Assembly (NCBI GenBank): GCA_011176555.1
Contig: DUEF01000040.1
Coordinates: 3,686 to 9,727 of the forward strand
Direction of reading: 5' to 3'
Length of the DNA: 6,042 bases
Source of the DNA: Caldilineae bacterium
Lineage (GTDB): Bacteria > Chloroflexota > Anaerolineae > J102
Shown here: positions 1-6,042 of the stretch, in pieces
Numbering within the stretch: position 1 is the stretch's first letter
Layout of the letters: each line of letters opens with the position of its first letter
Position numbers and translations under genes: made by a program
The notes under the pieces: generated by a model
What the model was told of the DNA's origin: nothing
The model's input: the letters and a program-made list of their open reading frames with translations, nothing else
The model's database searches: none

Positions 1-135
1 TTCAATGGCGGTAAAGTAGGGATCGTTCACGCTGCGGAACACGTAGAAATCCACGGAGTCGGGAGAAGACCAGGTGAGTTGCACGTCACTGCCCGCAATG
101 GCGATGGCGGGATCGAAGGCCGCGGGCGGGGTGCA
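1..135 (-). other. Start of a fibronectin-III-like domain (cut by left edge)
   Basis: Residues 1570-1614 follow the third module. After a CTPPAAF linker, a strand-like stretch with DVQLTW and then DFYVFRSVNDPYF resembles the B and C strands of Fn3/Ig-like domains found in extracellular proteins, where a pattern like V-L-W...Y-x-V-[YFW]-R-S is common. Only about half a domain is visible, so the family assignment is tentative. It shows that the module array ends here and that the protein continues for an unknown length. Confidence 0.5.
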
Positions 136-3100
136 GTTGGTCACCTGGATGTAGGCGGAAAACTCGGAGGAAGTGCTGTTCGAGGTTTCCGTGGCTATGG
201 CCGTGATGTACTCGCCCGCGGGCACAGCGCTGGGCAGGGTGAAGAGGAAGGTCTGGGAATCGCCATTGGACAGGGTCATCGACGCCACTGGCGTCTCGCC
301 TTCGCCATAGCCGCTGCCATCGACGCCGGTGTTGCGGTAGAAATCGATGGTGTAGGCGCCCACGGGCCACGAATCCAACTTGCCGATCACTTCCGTCGTT
401 CCGCCTGATGGTGCAGCATTGAAAAGATCGGGGAAGTTCTGGGTGTAATTGGCGCCGCCGTCGCCGTCGCCAGGATCATTGGCGCTGACGCCGTCGCCGT
501 TGAGATCGATGCCCAGATCGCCATTGTCGAAGATGTTGTTGTTCCGCAGGCTGATGAACTGGGTGTCGGTTCCCAGCACATAGATACCAGAGCCTCCATT
601 GTCGGCGATGACGTTCCCGAAATCGGGGCTGGAGCCGCCCACCAGGATATTCTCACCGCCGTTGATGAAGACGCCGTGGCCGCCATTGCCTGCGGGAGCG
701 CCGTTGTAATCCTGACCGATGATGTTTCCCATCACGTAATTGGTGGCATTGCCGCCGCTGTTTATCCGTACGCCGCTGAAATCATTGCCGCTGATCCAGT
801 TGTGCAACTGCAAATTCACGTCCCCACCGATCTCCAGGCCCGAGGAATTGCTGATGCTGACGCCCTGAGCGTTGGGGATGCTGCCCAGTTTGTCTTTGTT
901 CAGTCCGATGGCGTTCATGGTCACGGTGCCGCCGTTGGTGTTCACAAAGCCGATGCCATCGCCTGCGTTGCCGGAGATGACGTTCTGCTTGATGTCGGCA
1001 TTGTCGCCATTGTCGATGCGGATGCCGTCGCCGCCGTTGGCCAATGCAGCCAGGCCCGACGTATCCACGCCGATGTAGTTGTTGCGGATGAGCGTATTCG
1101 CGCGCACCGCGTTGGCCCCATCCACCAGGATGCCGTGGGCGGTGTTGCCGGAGATGACGTTGCGATCCGCGCCTGTAGCGCCGCCGACGGTGACGTCATT
1201 TGCCAGGACGGTCATCCCCGCCACCTGGTTGGGCATGGGCGTGACGCCGTCTGCACGCAAGCCCAGGTAGTTGCAGCGGGCCGTGGTGTCGGGCAGGCGC
1301 AGCTTCAGGCCCGACTGGGGGAAGTTGCCGATGGCCAGGCCCTGTACGATGCTGCCGCCGCTGTTCCCCGTCATGTTCAGGCCGTCGATGGTCGTGGCGG
1401 CGATGGCGCTGCCGTCGATCTCGATCTTGAGGCCGTTGGGGCAGGAAGCGCCCGCTTGATAGGTGATGGCGTCCAGGACGACGGTTTCACGGATGCCGGG
1501 CAGGAAGGTTGCCGGGGTGATCGCATGCGGTCCGGCCCCTTCGATGGCGAAGAATACGTCCTTGCTGGGAGCGGCCAGCGCGTTCACTTCCTCGATGGCC
1601 GCGCGCAGGGTGCACTGCGGGCCCGCCAGCCCGGCGTCGCTGTCGCAATTGCCGTCGCCAGCAGCGAGATCTGCGCCATCGCCGCTGTCATTGATGATGA
1701 GCGCGTCGGAAACCTGGATGCAGGCCGAGAATTCGGAGGTGTTGCCCGCGGTGTCCGTGGCCGTGGCCACGATGAAATCGCCCACGTTCACATCTGCGCC
1801 CAGGGCCGCCACGAAATCGATGACGCCGCTGCCATCGGTGGCGGTGACGTAACTCCCCAGGTACTCTTCGCCCTCGGTCTCGCCCGTGCCCTGACAACTG
1901 GCCGCGCGGAAGAATTCCAGCGTGTAGCTGGCGGAGAACGCGCTTTCCAGCCGCCCCACTACTACCAGATCCATGGCCGCCACCTGCAACACCGGATAAT
2001 TCTGCAGGTCGTTGCCGCCGGTGTCGCTGTCGGGAGGCGCATCGTTGGCGGTGATGCCGTCCTCGTTCAGGTCGATGCCCAACCCGCTGTTGTTGGCCAT
2101 GCTGTTCTGGCTGATGCGATTCTGCTGGGATTGGCTGCGCACGGCGATGCCATTGGCGGCATTGCTCTTGATCATGTTCTTCACGATGTCGCTGTTGTCG
2201 GAATTGTTGACCGTGATGCCATCGGCGTCGTTGGAGATGATGGTGGAGCCGTCGGCGCTGCGGCCGATGAGGTTGTTGCGGATGGTCGTGTTGTTGCTGG
2301 CGATGAGCCGGATGCCGTTCAGGCCGTTGCCCGAAATCGTGTTTCCCAGGCCCGCGCTCGAACCGCCGATGGTGTTGTTATGCGAGCCGTCGAGCACAAT
2401 GCCGTCATCCTGGTTGCCCCGATCCTGCTGGCCATTCCGATCCAGGCCGATGTGGTTCCCCGTGATCTCGTTGCCATCGCTGCCGTTGGCAAAGGCGATG
2501 CCGGCGCTGCCGTTGGCGCCGATGACGTTGGACGAAATCGTGTTATTGTCCGCATTCCAGAAGCGGATGCCATAAACACTGTTGCCCAGGGCCGTCTGGC
2601 CGTCGTCGCCCAGACCGATGGTGTTGCCCACGATGCTGTTGTTTTGCGCGGCCGCGCTGAGACGCACGCCGTGGTCCAGATTGGCGGAGATGACGTTGCG
2701 GCGGGTGTTCTCATCCCCACCGATGGTGTTGCCATCGCCCGTGATGTCCACACCCTCACCCAGATTGCCTGCGGCCGAGATGCCGTCCCGAGCCACGCCG
2801 ATGAAGTTACACTGCACCGTGTTGTTGTTCCCGTCGATCTGGATGCCGTCGTTGAAGAAATTGACGATGGCAAAACCCTTGACCGTGCTGCCATCTCCGC
2901 TCAGAGTCAGCAGGCCGTCCCCCGAGGCCAATTGTGAGCCGTCCAGGGTGATGAAGATGCTGGTGGGAGAGGAAGCGGTGGGGCAGGACGCGCCCGGCTG
3001 GGTGGTGGCGTCCAGGATGACGGGCTGGGTGATGGCGGGCCAGGGCGATACACCCGAGTTGAGGATCACCTCGCCGTTGTTGTCTGGATCGGGGATGTTG

Positions 3101-4842
3101 AAATTGATGGCGATGGGGCCGGGCGCTCCCGAAGCGTTGGCCTGCTCGATGGCCGCGCGCAGGGTGCAATTGTCGCCATTGCCCGCATTCCCGTCGGTGT
3201 CACAGCGTCCGTCAGCCGTGTCGAAATCGGGGTCGTCGCCCTTGTCGTTGACCTCGTATGTGGTGAGATCGGCTACCTGTGCGCAGGCCGAAAACTCCGA
3301 CGTGCCATCGACGCCATCGCTGGCCGTCGCCACCAGAAATTTCCCGGCCGCGCCCGTCTGCGGGAAGGAGTTGCTCACGTTGGCCAGGCCGCTGCCGTCG
3401 GTGAGGAAACTGCTGCTGTAAACCAGGTCCTGGCCCTCGCCATAACCGGAGTTGTCGCAACTGTCGTTGAGATAGAGGTCATACTCATGGAAGCCCGTTT
3501 TCCCCGCGTAATCCAGGGTGAAGAACACGTCCACACCGTCGGTCTTGACGTCGCTGAGCACAGGGAAACTGATGAGGCCATTGGGGCCGCTGTCGCTGTC
3601 GGGCGCGCCGTCGTTGGGCGTTACGCCATCACCGCCTGAGGTCAGGCTCAGGTCGATGCCCAGTTCGCCATTGTCAAAGATCGAGTTATTCCGGAAGACG
3701 TTATTCAAGGGGAAAAAGGCATTATCACTACTGGGAACGGACAGAATGCCCGAACCGCCGTTGTATGCGATGATATTTTCCTGACCAGCGACGCCAATGG
3801 TGTTATCGATCGCCGAGGAGCCAGTGTTACTTGCGGATAGCAATATGCCGTCATTGCCATTGCCCAAAGGCCCTGTCCCCAGAGCATCGACGCCGATGTA
3901 ATTATTCACAACGGTTCCGCTACTGCTCCATGCACTGATAGAAATGCCAGAACCATTATTGCCAGAGACCACATTGCGTTCCTGGGCGGTGGGGCCGCCG
4001 ACTTGAGCATTATTTCCAGAAATGTACAGCCCGGTCCCGTTGGGGATAGCGCTCAGACCTGTGGCGTCGGTGCCGATGAAATTCCCTTTCACCACCCAAT
4101 TATCAGGATTTGAACCAGCAAGGTACACACCAAACGTCGTATTTCCGGAGATAACATTTCGGCCCGCATATGCTGTTCCCCCCACAGTGCCCGCATCACC
4201 GCTGCTAACCGAAATGCCATACCCATTGGGCATGGCCCCCGAACCCATCCAGTCGACGCCCAGAAAATTACATTGGATAGTGACTGCATTCACTCCTATC
4301 GCTAAACCAATGCCAGCATCATCAAAATTACCGATGACCATGCCCCGCACCGTGCTGCCGCCGCTACCTGTTTCAAAGGTAAGTCCATTGGCCGCAGTAC
4401 CCACATAGACGCCATCCAGCACCATGGTGAGGGTGGCCGCGTCGTTCACGCCCGTGGGGCAGGCCGCGCCCGCCACCGTCGTCCCGTCGATAACCACGGG
4501 AACTGTGATTCCAGGTAAGGCTGTGCTGGGAGCGATGACGTAGGGCGTAGCGCCGGAGAAATCGAACTCGATGCGGTGGGCCGCGCCAGTGCTGGCCCCG
4601 TACGCATTTAGCTCATCGATGGCCGCGCGCAGGGTGCAGTTGTCGCCCGTAAAGAGCGGAAACACATCGCATACGCCGTCGCCCGCGTCGCCTGCCGGCT
4701 CGGAATCATCCAGCAGGGAATTGACGGTGAGAATGAGCTGGGGACCGCCGGTTTGGGCCAGGGCGATTTGCGCCGGGCCGATTACCTGCGCAACCAAAAC
4801 AGCCAGCAGAGTAAAGATTCCTATCAATATCCAATGTTTCAT
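1..4842 (-). CDS. Giant secreted parallel beta-helix protein with three CSLREA-like super-modules (3' end missing)
   Basis: An open frame of 1614 codons with no stop runs from ATG at 4842 to the left edge, so the protein is C-terminally incomplete here. Start choice: an in-frame TAA at 4849-4851 lies just upstream, and GAGG (4853-4856) sits 10 bases before the ATG; a TTG at 4843-4845 is the only alternative. Residues 1-29 look like a Sec signal peptide. Residues 36-526, 527-1046 and 1047-1569 are three homologous super-modules. Each has a CSLREA-like segment, coils of the NxIG/ISGN/GI type typical of right-handed parallel beta-helices (PbH1 repeats), a LGIDLN cap motif with an acidic loop, and a beta-sandwich-like domain ending in EFSA[CY]. 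A fibronectin-III-like start follows. Such proteins are usually exported adhesins, surface-layer components or polysaccharide-binding/cleaving proteins. I see no catalytic signature, so the function is unknown. The frame is rich in G, N, D and I, as expected for this fold. The anchor or sorting signal, if any, lies outside the window. Confidence 0.93.
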   Translation of the reverse strand, partial: MKHWILIGIFTLLAVLVAQVIGPAQIALAQTGGPQLILTVNSLLDDSEPAGDAGDGVCDVFPLFTGDNCTLRAAIDELNAYGASTGAAHRIEFDFSGATPYVIAPSTALPGITVPVVIDGTTVAGAACPTGVNDAATLTMVLDGVYVGTAANGLTFETGSGGSTVRGMVIGNFDDAGIGLAIGVNAVTIQCNFLGVDWMGSGAMPNGYGISVSSGDAGTVGGTAYAGRNVISGNTTFGVYLAGSNPDNWVVKGNFIGTDATGLSAIPNGTGLYISGNNAQVGGPTAQERNVVSGNNGSGISISAWSSSGTVVNNYIGVDALGTGPLGNGNDGILLSASNTGSSAIDNTIGVAGQENIIAYNGGSGILSVPSSDNAFFPLNNVFRNNSIFDNGELGIDLSLTSGGDGVTPNDGAPDSDSGPNGLISFPVLSDVKTDGVDVFFTLDYAGKTGFHEYDLYLNDSCDNSGYGEGQDLVYSSSFLTDGSGLANVSNSFPQTGAAGKFLVATASDGVDGTSEFSACAQVADLTTYEVNDKGDDPDFDTADGRCDTDGNAGNGDNCTLRAAIEQANASGAPGPIAINFNIPDPDNNGEVILNSGVSPWPAITQPVILDATTQPGASCPTASSPTSIFITLDGSQLASGDGLLTLSGDGSTVKGFAIVNFFNDGIQIDGNNNTVQCNFIGVARDGISAAGNLGEGVDITGDGNTIGGDENTRRNVISANLDHGVRLSAAAQNNSIVGNTIGLGDDGQTALGNSVYGIRFWNADNNTISSNVIGANGSAGIAFANGSDGNEITGNHIGLDRNGQQDRGNQDDGIVLDGSHNNTIGGSSAGLGNTISGNGLNGIRLIASNNTTIRNNLIGRSADGSTIISNDADGITVNNSDNSDIVKNMIKSNAANGIAVRSQSQQNRISQNSMANNSGLGIDLNEDGITANDAPPDSDTGGNDLQNYPVLQVAAMDLVVVGRLESAFSASYTLEFFRAASCQGTGETEGEEYLGSYVTATDGSGVIDFVAALGADVNVGDFIVATATDTAGNTSEFSACIQVSDALIINDSGDGADLAAGDGNCDSDAGLAGPQCTLRAAIEEVNALAAPSKDVFFAIEGAGPHAITPATFLPGIRETVVLDAITYQAGASCPNGLKIEIDGSAIAATTIDGLNMTGNSGGSIVQGLAIGNFPQSGLKLRLPDTTARCNYLGLRADGVTPMPNQVAGMTVLANDVTVGGATGADRNVISGNTAHGILVDGANAVRANTLIRNNYIGVDTSGLAALANGGDGIRIDNGDNADIKQNVISGNAGDGIGFVNTNGGTVTMNAIGLNKDKLGSIPNAQGVSISNSSGLEIGGDVNLQLHNWISGNDFSGVRINSGGNATNYVMGNIIGQDYNGAPAGNGGHGVFINGGENILVGGSSPDFGNVIADNGGSGIYVLGTDTQFISLRNNNIFDNGDLGIDLNGDGVSANDPGDGDGGANYTQNFPDLFNAAPSGGTTEVIGKLDSWPVGAYTIDFYRNTGVDGSGYGEGETPVASMTLSNGDSQTFLFTLPSAVPAGEYITAIATETSNSTSSEFSAYIQVTNCTPPAAFDPAIAIAGSDVQLTWSSPDSVDFYVFRSVNDPYFTAIE
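136..1704 (-). repeat. Super-module 3 (residues 1047-1569): CSLREA-like segment, beta-helix, cap, beta-sandwich
   Basis: The third copy starts with a CSLREA-like segment (about 1047-1090; Cys1066 and Cys1077; CTLRAAIEEVNA). It has QAGASCPN (Cys1134), RCNYLGLR (Cys1190), coils including NVISGN and NNYIGVD, and the cap FDNGDLGIDLNGDG with Asp1446. The last domain aligns with those of modules 1 and 2 (FYRN...GYGEGE; EFSAY) but lacks both cysteines: the first aligned position is Val1507 and the last is Tyr1564. The module ends at about Asn1569, where a proline-containing linker leads into another domain type. Confidence 0.85.
1592..1614 (-). repeat. 23-base exact repeat, copy 3
   Basis: Third copy of the sequence at 4616-4638, encoding Cys1077 to Ile1083 of module 3. 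It lies 1554 bases (518 codons) from copy 2. Confidence 0.85.
1705..3264 (-). repeat. Super-module 2 (residues 527-1046): CSLREA-like segment, beta-helix, cap, beta-sandwich
   Basis: The second copy restarts with a full CSLREA-like segment (about 527-572; Cys547 and Cys559; CTLRAAIEQANA). It continues with TTQPGASCPT (Cys620), QCNFIGVA (Cys678) and a long run of beta-helix coils such as NTIGGDEN, NVISAN, GNTIGLG and NTISGN. The cap NNSGLGIDLNEDG includes Asp924. The terminal domain carries Cys983 (RAASCQGTG) and EFSAC with Cys1041. Spacing from the CTLRAAI cysteine of module 1 to that of module 2 is 490 residues, and from module 2 to module 3 it is 518. That similarity indicates duplication of a whole unit rather than random domain gain. 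Confidence 0.85.
3146..3168 (-). repeat. 23-base exact repeat, copy 2
   Basis: Second copy of the sequence at 4616-4638, encoding Cys559 to Ile565 of module 2. It lies 1470 bases (490 codons) from copy 1. Confidence 0.85.
3265..4737 (-). repeat. Super-module 1 (residues 36-526): CSLREA-like segment, beta-helix, cap, beta-sandwich
   Basis: The CSLREA-like segment covers about residues 36-82 with Cys58 and Cys69, ending CTLRAAIDELNA. A CPTG motif (Cys128) and QCNFLGVD (Cys191) mark the entry to the helix. The beta-helix coils run to about residue 385, with NVISGN, GNFIGTD and NNYIGVD repeats. The cap NNSIFDNGELGIDL ends near Asp397 and is followed by an acidic loop (397-425) slightly longer than in modules 2 and 3. 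The C-terminal domain has Cys462 (in NDSCDNSGYGEG) and EFSAC with Cys520. The coil region (roughly 3720-4330) has lower GC and more TTA, ATA and TGT codons than the other modules. Confidence 0.85.
4616..4638 (-). repeat. 23-base exact repeat, copy 1 (encodes the CTLRAAI core)
   Basis: The same 23 bases occur at 4616-4638, 3146-3168 and 1592-1614. On the minus strand they encode the C-T-L-R-A-A-I core of the three CSLREA-like segments, plus two bases of the next codon. Identity extends through third codon positions, whereas flanking protein-level matches are diverged at the DNA level. This marks recent homogenisation or strong codon constraint at this spot. These are coding repeats, not a mobile or CRISPR element. 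Confidence 0.85.
4756..4842 (-). other. Sec-type signal peptide of the beta-helix protein
   Basis: Residues 1-29. A short basic start (MKHW) is followed by a hydrophobic stretch of about 18 residues (ILIGIFTLLAVLVAQVIG) and then a small-residue C-region ending ALA before Gln30. This fits signal peptidase I cleavage after Ala29. No lipobox cysteine is present at the cleavage site, so a lipoprotein is unlikely. The segment supports export of the whole giant protein. Confidence 0.85.
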
Positions 4843-4852
4843 CAAGTTTTAA

Positions 4853-4856
4853 CCTC
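4853..4856 (-). promoter_or_regulatory. Shine-Dalgarno of the beta-helix gene
   Basis: On the minus strand GAGG precedes the ATG at 4842 with a 10-base spacer, a little longer than ideal. Together with the in-frame TAA at 4849-4851, it fixes the start at 4842 (or the adjacent TTG). Confidence 0.6.
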
Positions 4857-4866
4857 GGTGGGAGTG

Positions 4867-4895
4867 TTGCCGCAGGCCATTGAATCCAGTATAAT
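4867..4895 (+). promoter_or_regulatory. Sigma-70-type promoter of the BTAD regulator
   Basis: TTGCCG at 4867-4872 and a consensus TATAAT at 4890-4895 are separated by 17 bases, the optimal spacing. Transcription would start near 4902, giving a leader of roughly 34 bases before the ATG at 4936. In a GC-rich window an exact TATAAT with correct spacing is unlikely by chance. It overlaps the candidate leftward -10, so binding at the two could compete. Confidence 0.65.
4888..4893 (-). promoter_or_regulatory. Possible -10 hexamer for the beta-helix gene
   Basis: Read on the minus strand, this is TATACT, a good -10 match. At a 17-base spacing the upstream hexamer is CATACA (4911-4916), a poor -35. 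A better -35-like TTGACC (4897-4902) is only 3 bases away and cannot pair with it. The promoter is therefore weak or activator-dependent, if real. It shares four bases with the rightward TATAAT. Confidence 0.3.
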
Positions 4896-4921
4896 CGGTC
4901 AACCTGCATTTGTATGAGTGT

Positions 4922-4927
4922 GGGGAG
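4922..4927 (+). promoter_or_regulatory. Shine-Dalgarno of the BTAD regulator
   Basis: GGGGAG sits 8 bases before the ATG at 4936. It decides between that ATG and the only other in-frame candidate downstream of the TGA at 4915-4917, a GTG at 4918 that has no ribosome-binding site. Confidence 0.7.
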
Positions 4928-4935
4928 TTTTCACA

Positions 4936-6042
4936 ATGACCACTATAGATCAATCCCGATCCGAAGCCGATCCGGCCCTGAGACTCTTCCTCATGGGCTC
5001 CCTGACCATTGAATTGGAGGGGGAGACCCTGGCGAATCTGGAGTCGCGCACGGTGACGGCGATGTTGATCTACCTGCTGGCGCACGAGCGGCCCATCCCT
5101 CGCGAGACCCTGGCCGATTTCTTCTGGGACGAACGCACTCAGACGCAAGCGTCCGCCAACCTGCGCGCCAACCTCTCGCGTTTGCGCAAACGGCTGGGCG
5201 ATTATCTGGTGGTGACCAGACAAACGGTTGGGATCAACCACCAGGAGGCGGGGTGCTGGGTCGACGCCTTTGCCATCGAGGCGATTTTGCAAGACCAATT
5301 GACCCGCCCCCAACCCGAAATCCCGGCCCTCGAACAGGCCCTTGCCTGGTACAAAGGCGACTTCCTGGCCGGATTCTATCTCAGCGAGAGCCAGGGGTTC
5401 GAGGAGTGGACGATGATGCAACGGGAGCGCCTGCGTCATCTGGCCGTGCAGGCCCTGGGCATCGTCGTTGAGTATCATCTCCAAGAAGGAAACTATCCGC
5501 AGGCGCTGGCGTATGCCCAGAAGTGGGTAACCCTGGATCCGCTGGACGAGGCGGCGCACCGCCAGCTCATGTGGCTGCACATGCGCGGGGGCAAGCGGAA
5601 CGCCGCCCTGCAACAGTACCAACGATGCCGGAACCTGCTGGAGGAAGAACTGGGCGTCGAGCCGGAACGCCGCACGACCGATCTTTTCGAGCGCTTCCAA
5701 ACCCGCTCGCCCACCCCACCCTTGCACCTGCCCCAGCTCGCCACCCCCTTTGTCGGACGCCAACGGGAATTATCGCAGATCGCCGCCGGATTTCGCTCAC
5801 AGCGTCGCGCGCTTTTGACCATTTTGGGAAGCGGGGGCATGGGCAAAACCACCCTCGCCGTCGAATCCGCCCGGCGGCTGGCCCAACAGCCCCTCACCCT
5901 GTTCCTGGATGGCATCTTTTTCGTATCCCTGGCCGGGCTTCCCTCATCCGACCTTTTGGCGGATGTCATCGCCGCCGCCCTGGGCGCGAGCCCGCAAAAC
6001 GTCCTCGATCCTGAATCCTATCTGCTTGACTATCTCGCAGAT
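4936..6042 (+). CDS. BTAD-domain transcriptional regulator with P-loop ATPase (3' end missing)
   Basis: 369 codons are visible, open to the right edge. Residues about 16-104 form an OmpR/SARP-like winged-helix DNA-binding domain. It starts LRLFLMGSLTIELEG and includes RPIPRETLADFFW and the basic, probably DNA-contacting helix NLRANLSRLRKRLG. Residues about 107-253 match the bacterial transcriptional activation domain (BTAD): WVDAFAIEAIL, the YKGDFLAGFY segment, TPR-like helices and the typical ending LGVEPE (239-244). After a proline-containing linker, FVGRQREL (272-279) opens an AAA/STAND-type ATPase. Walker A is complete at G298-T305 (GSGGMGKT), followed by the family-typical DGIFFVSLA (325-333). 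Walker B and the usual C-terminal TPR or helix-turn-helix lie outside. Related AfsR/DnrI- and MalT-like proteins are cytoplasmic activators whose ATPase switches on ligand or partner binding. The target is unknown; the divergent beta-helix gene is the obvious candidate. Confidence 0.93.
   Translation, partial: MTTIDQSRSEADPALRLFLMGSLTIELEGETLANLESRTVTAMLIYLLAHERPIPRETLADFFWDERTQTQASANLRANLSRLRKRLGDYLVVTRQTVGINHQEAGCWVDAFAIEAILQDQLTRPQPEIPALEQALAWYKGDFLAGFYLSESQGFEEWTMMQRERLRHLAVQALGIVVEYHLQEGNYPQALAYAQKWVTLDPLDEAAHRQLMWLHMRGGKRNAALQQYQRCRNLLEEELGVEPERRTTDLFERFQTRSPTPPLHLPQLATPFVGRQRELSQIAAGFRSQRRALLTILGSGGMGKTTLAVESARRLAQQPLTLFLDGIFFVSLAGLPSSDLLADVIAAALGASPQNVLDPESYLLDYLAD

Larger units (their letters stand above)
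4843..4935. other. Divergent intergenic control region (93 bases)
   Basis: Region between the two start codons. It is more AT-rich than the flanking genes and holds both sets of expression signals. I found no convincing inverted repeat that could serve as an operator, and no riboswitch or terminator. A loose direct similarity exists between 4858-4869 and 4920-4931 (GTGGG-AGT core), which could be a regulator half-site, but the second copy overlaps the Shine-Dalgarno and may be coincidence. Confidence 0.7.

Noticed and set aside
676..2937. 753-codon open frame on the plus strand
   Set aside because: It is in exact codon register with the minus-strand beta-helix gene, so it reads the reverse complement of GGC, ATC and AAC codons and gives a monotonous A/V/D/G-rich product with no domain signature. 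It stays open only because TTA, CTA and TCA codons are rare in the real gene; its stop at 2935-2937 is the complement of a TCA serine codon.
2012..3421. Plus-strand open frames of 187 and 279 codons (2012-2575, 2582-3421)
   Set aside because: They are shadows of the beta-helix gene in another frame: low-complexity M/L/P/S-rich products with no ribosome-binding evidence and no family resemblance.
436..4400. Short recurring motifs that could suggest a CRISPR array or tandem DNA repeat
   Set aside because: The recurring units follow the codon pattern of beta-helix coils, vary in length and sequence, and lie inside a single intact reading frame; there is no constant repeat with unique spacers.
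4897..4902. TTGACC on the minus strand as a -35 box for the beta-helix gene
   Set aside because: It is only 3 bases from the TATACT hexamer, and at 16-18 bases downstream there are only GC-rich hexamers (such as TGGCCT), so no usable -10 pairs with it.
4849..5763. 304-codon open frame on the minus strand, antisense to the regulator
   Set aside because: It is in register with the regulator's codons on the opposite strand, crosses the promoter region, and has no recognisable domain. The plus-strand frame has clear winged-helix, BTAD and Walker A motifs.
5523..6014. 163-codon plus-strand frame overlapping the regulator
   Set aside because: It overlaps the well-supported regulator frame in a different phase and is R/P/A-rich, which is typical of a high-GC shadow frame.

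Overview
The window holds two divergently transcribed genes, both cut by the window edges, separated by a 93-base intergenic region (4843-4935). It is GC-rich overall. The rightward gene is a BTAD-plus-P-loop ATPase regulator, and the leftward gene is a giant secreted beta-helix protein. Both types are common in large filamentous or environmental Chloroflexota (Anaerolineae/Caldilineae-like). That taxonomic guess rests on gene style only; Planctomycetota or another GC-rich environmental phylum cannot be excluded.

Bases 1-4842, minus strand: one uninterrupted reading frame of 1614 codons that starts at 4842 and runs off the left edge, so no stop codon is seen. The protein begins with a Sec-type signal peptide. 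Three tandem super-modules of about 490-520 residues follow, then the beginning of a fibronectin-III-like domain. Each super-module contains, in order: a CSLREA-like segment ending in CTLRAAI; a right-handed parallel beta-helix built from NxIG / ISGN / GI coils; a capping motif N-S/N-G-x-LGIDLN followed by an acidic D/N/G loop; and a beta-sandwich-like domain ending in EFSAC or EFSAY. Other long open frames over this region are antisense shadows of this gene.

Bases 4843-4935: divergent control region. It has a good sigma-70-type promoter facing right (TTGCCG, 17-base spacer, TATAAT), a weaker -10-like hexamer facing left that overlaps it, and a Shine-Dalgarno sequence for each gene.

Bases 4936-6042, plus strand: first 369 codons of a regulator with an N-terminal OmpR/SARP-like DNA-binding domain, a bacterial transcriptional activation domain (BTAD), and the start of a P-loop ATPase with an intact Walker A. 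The ATPase and any C-terminal sensor repeats continue beyond the right edge.

The head-to-head arrangement makes it plausible that the regulator controls the surface protein or itself, but nothing here proves this. I see no RNA genes, CRISPR array, insertion sequence, terminator or defence system. The most distinctive points are the triplicated architecture with its own CSLREA-like segment in each module, the paired loss of two cysteines in the third module, and a lower-GC segment inside the first module.
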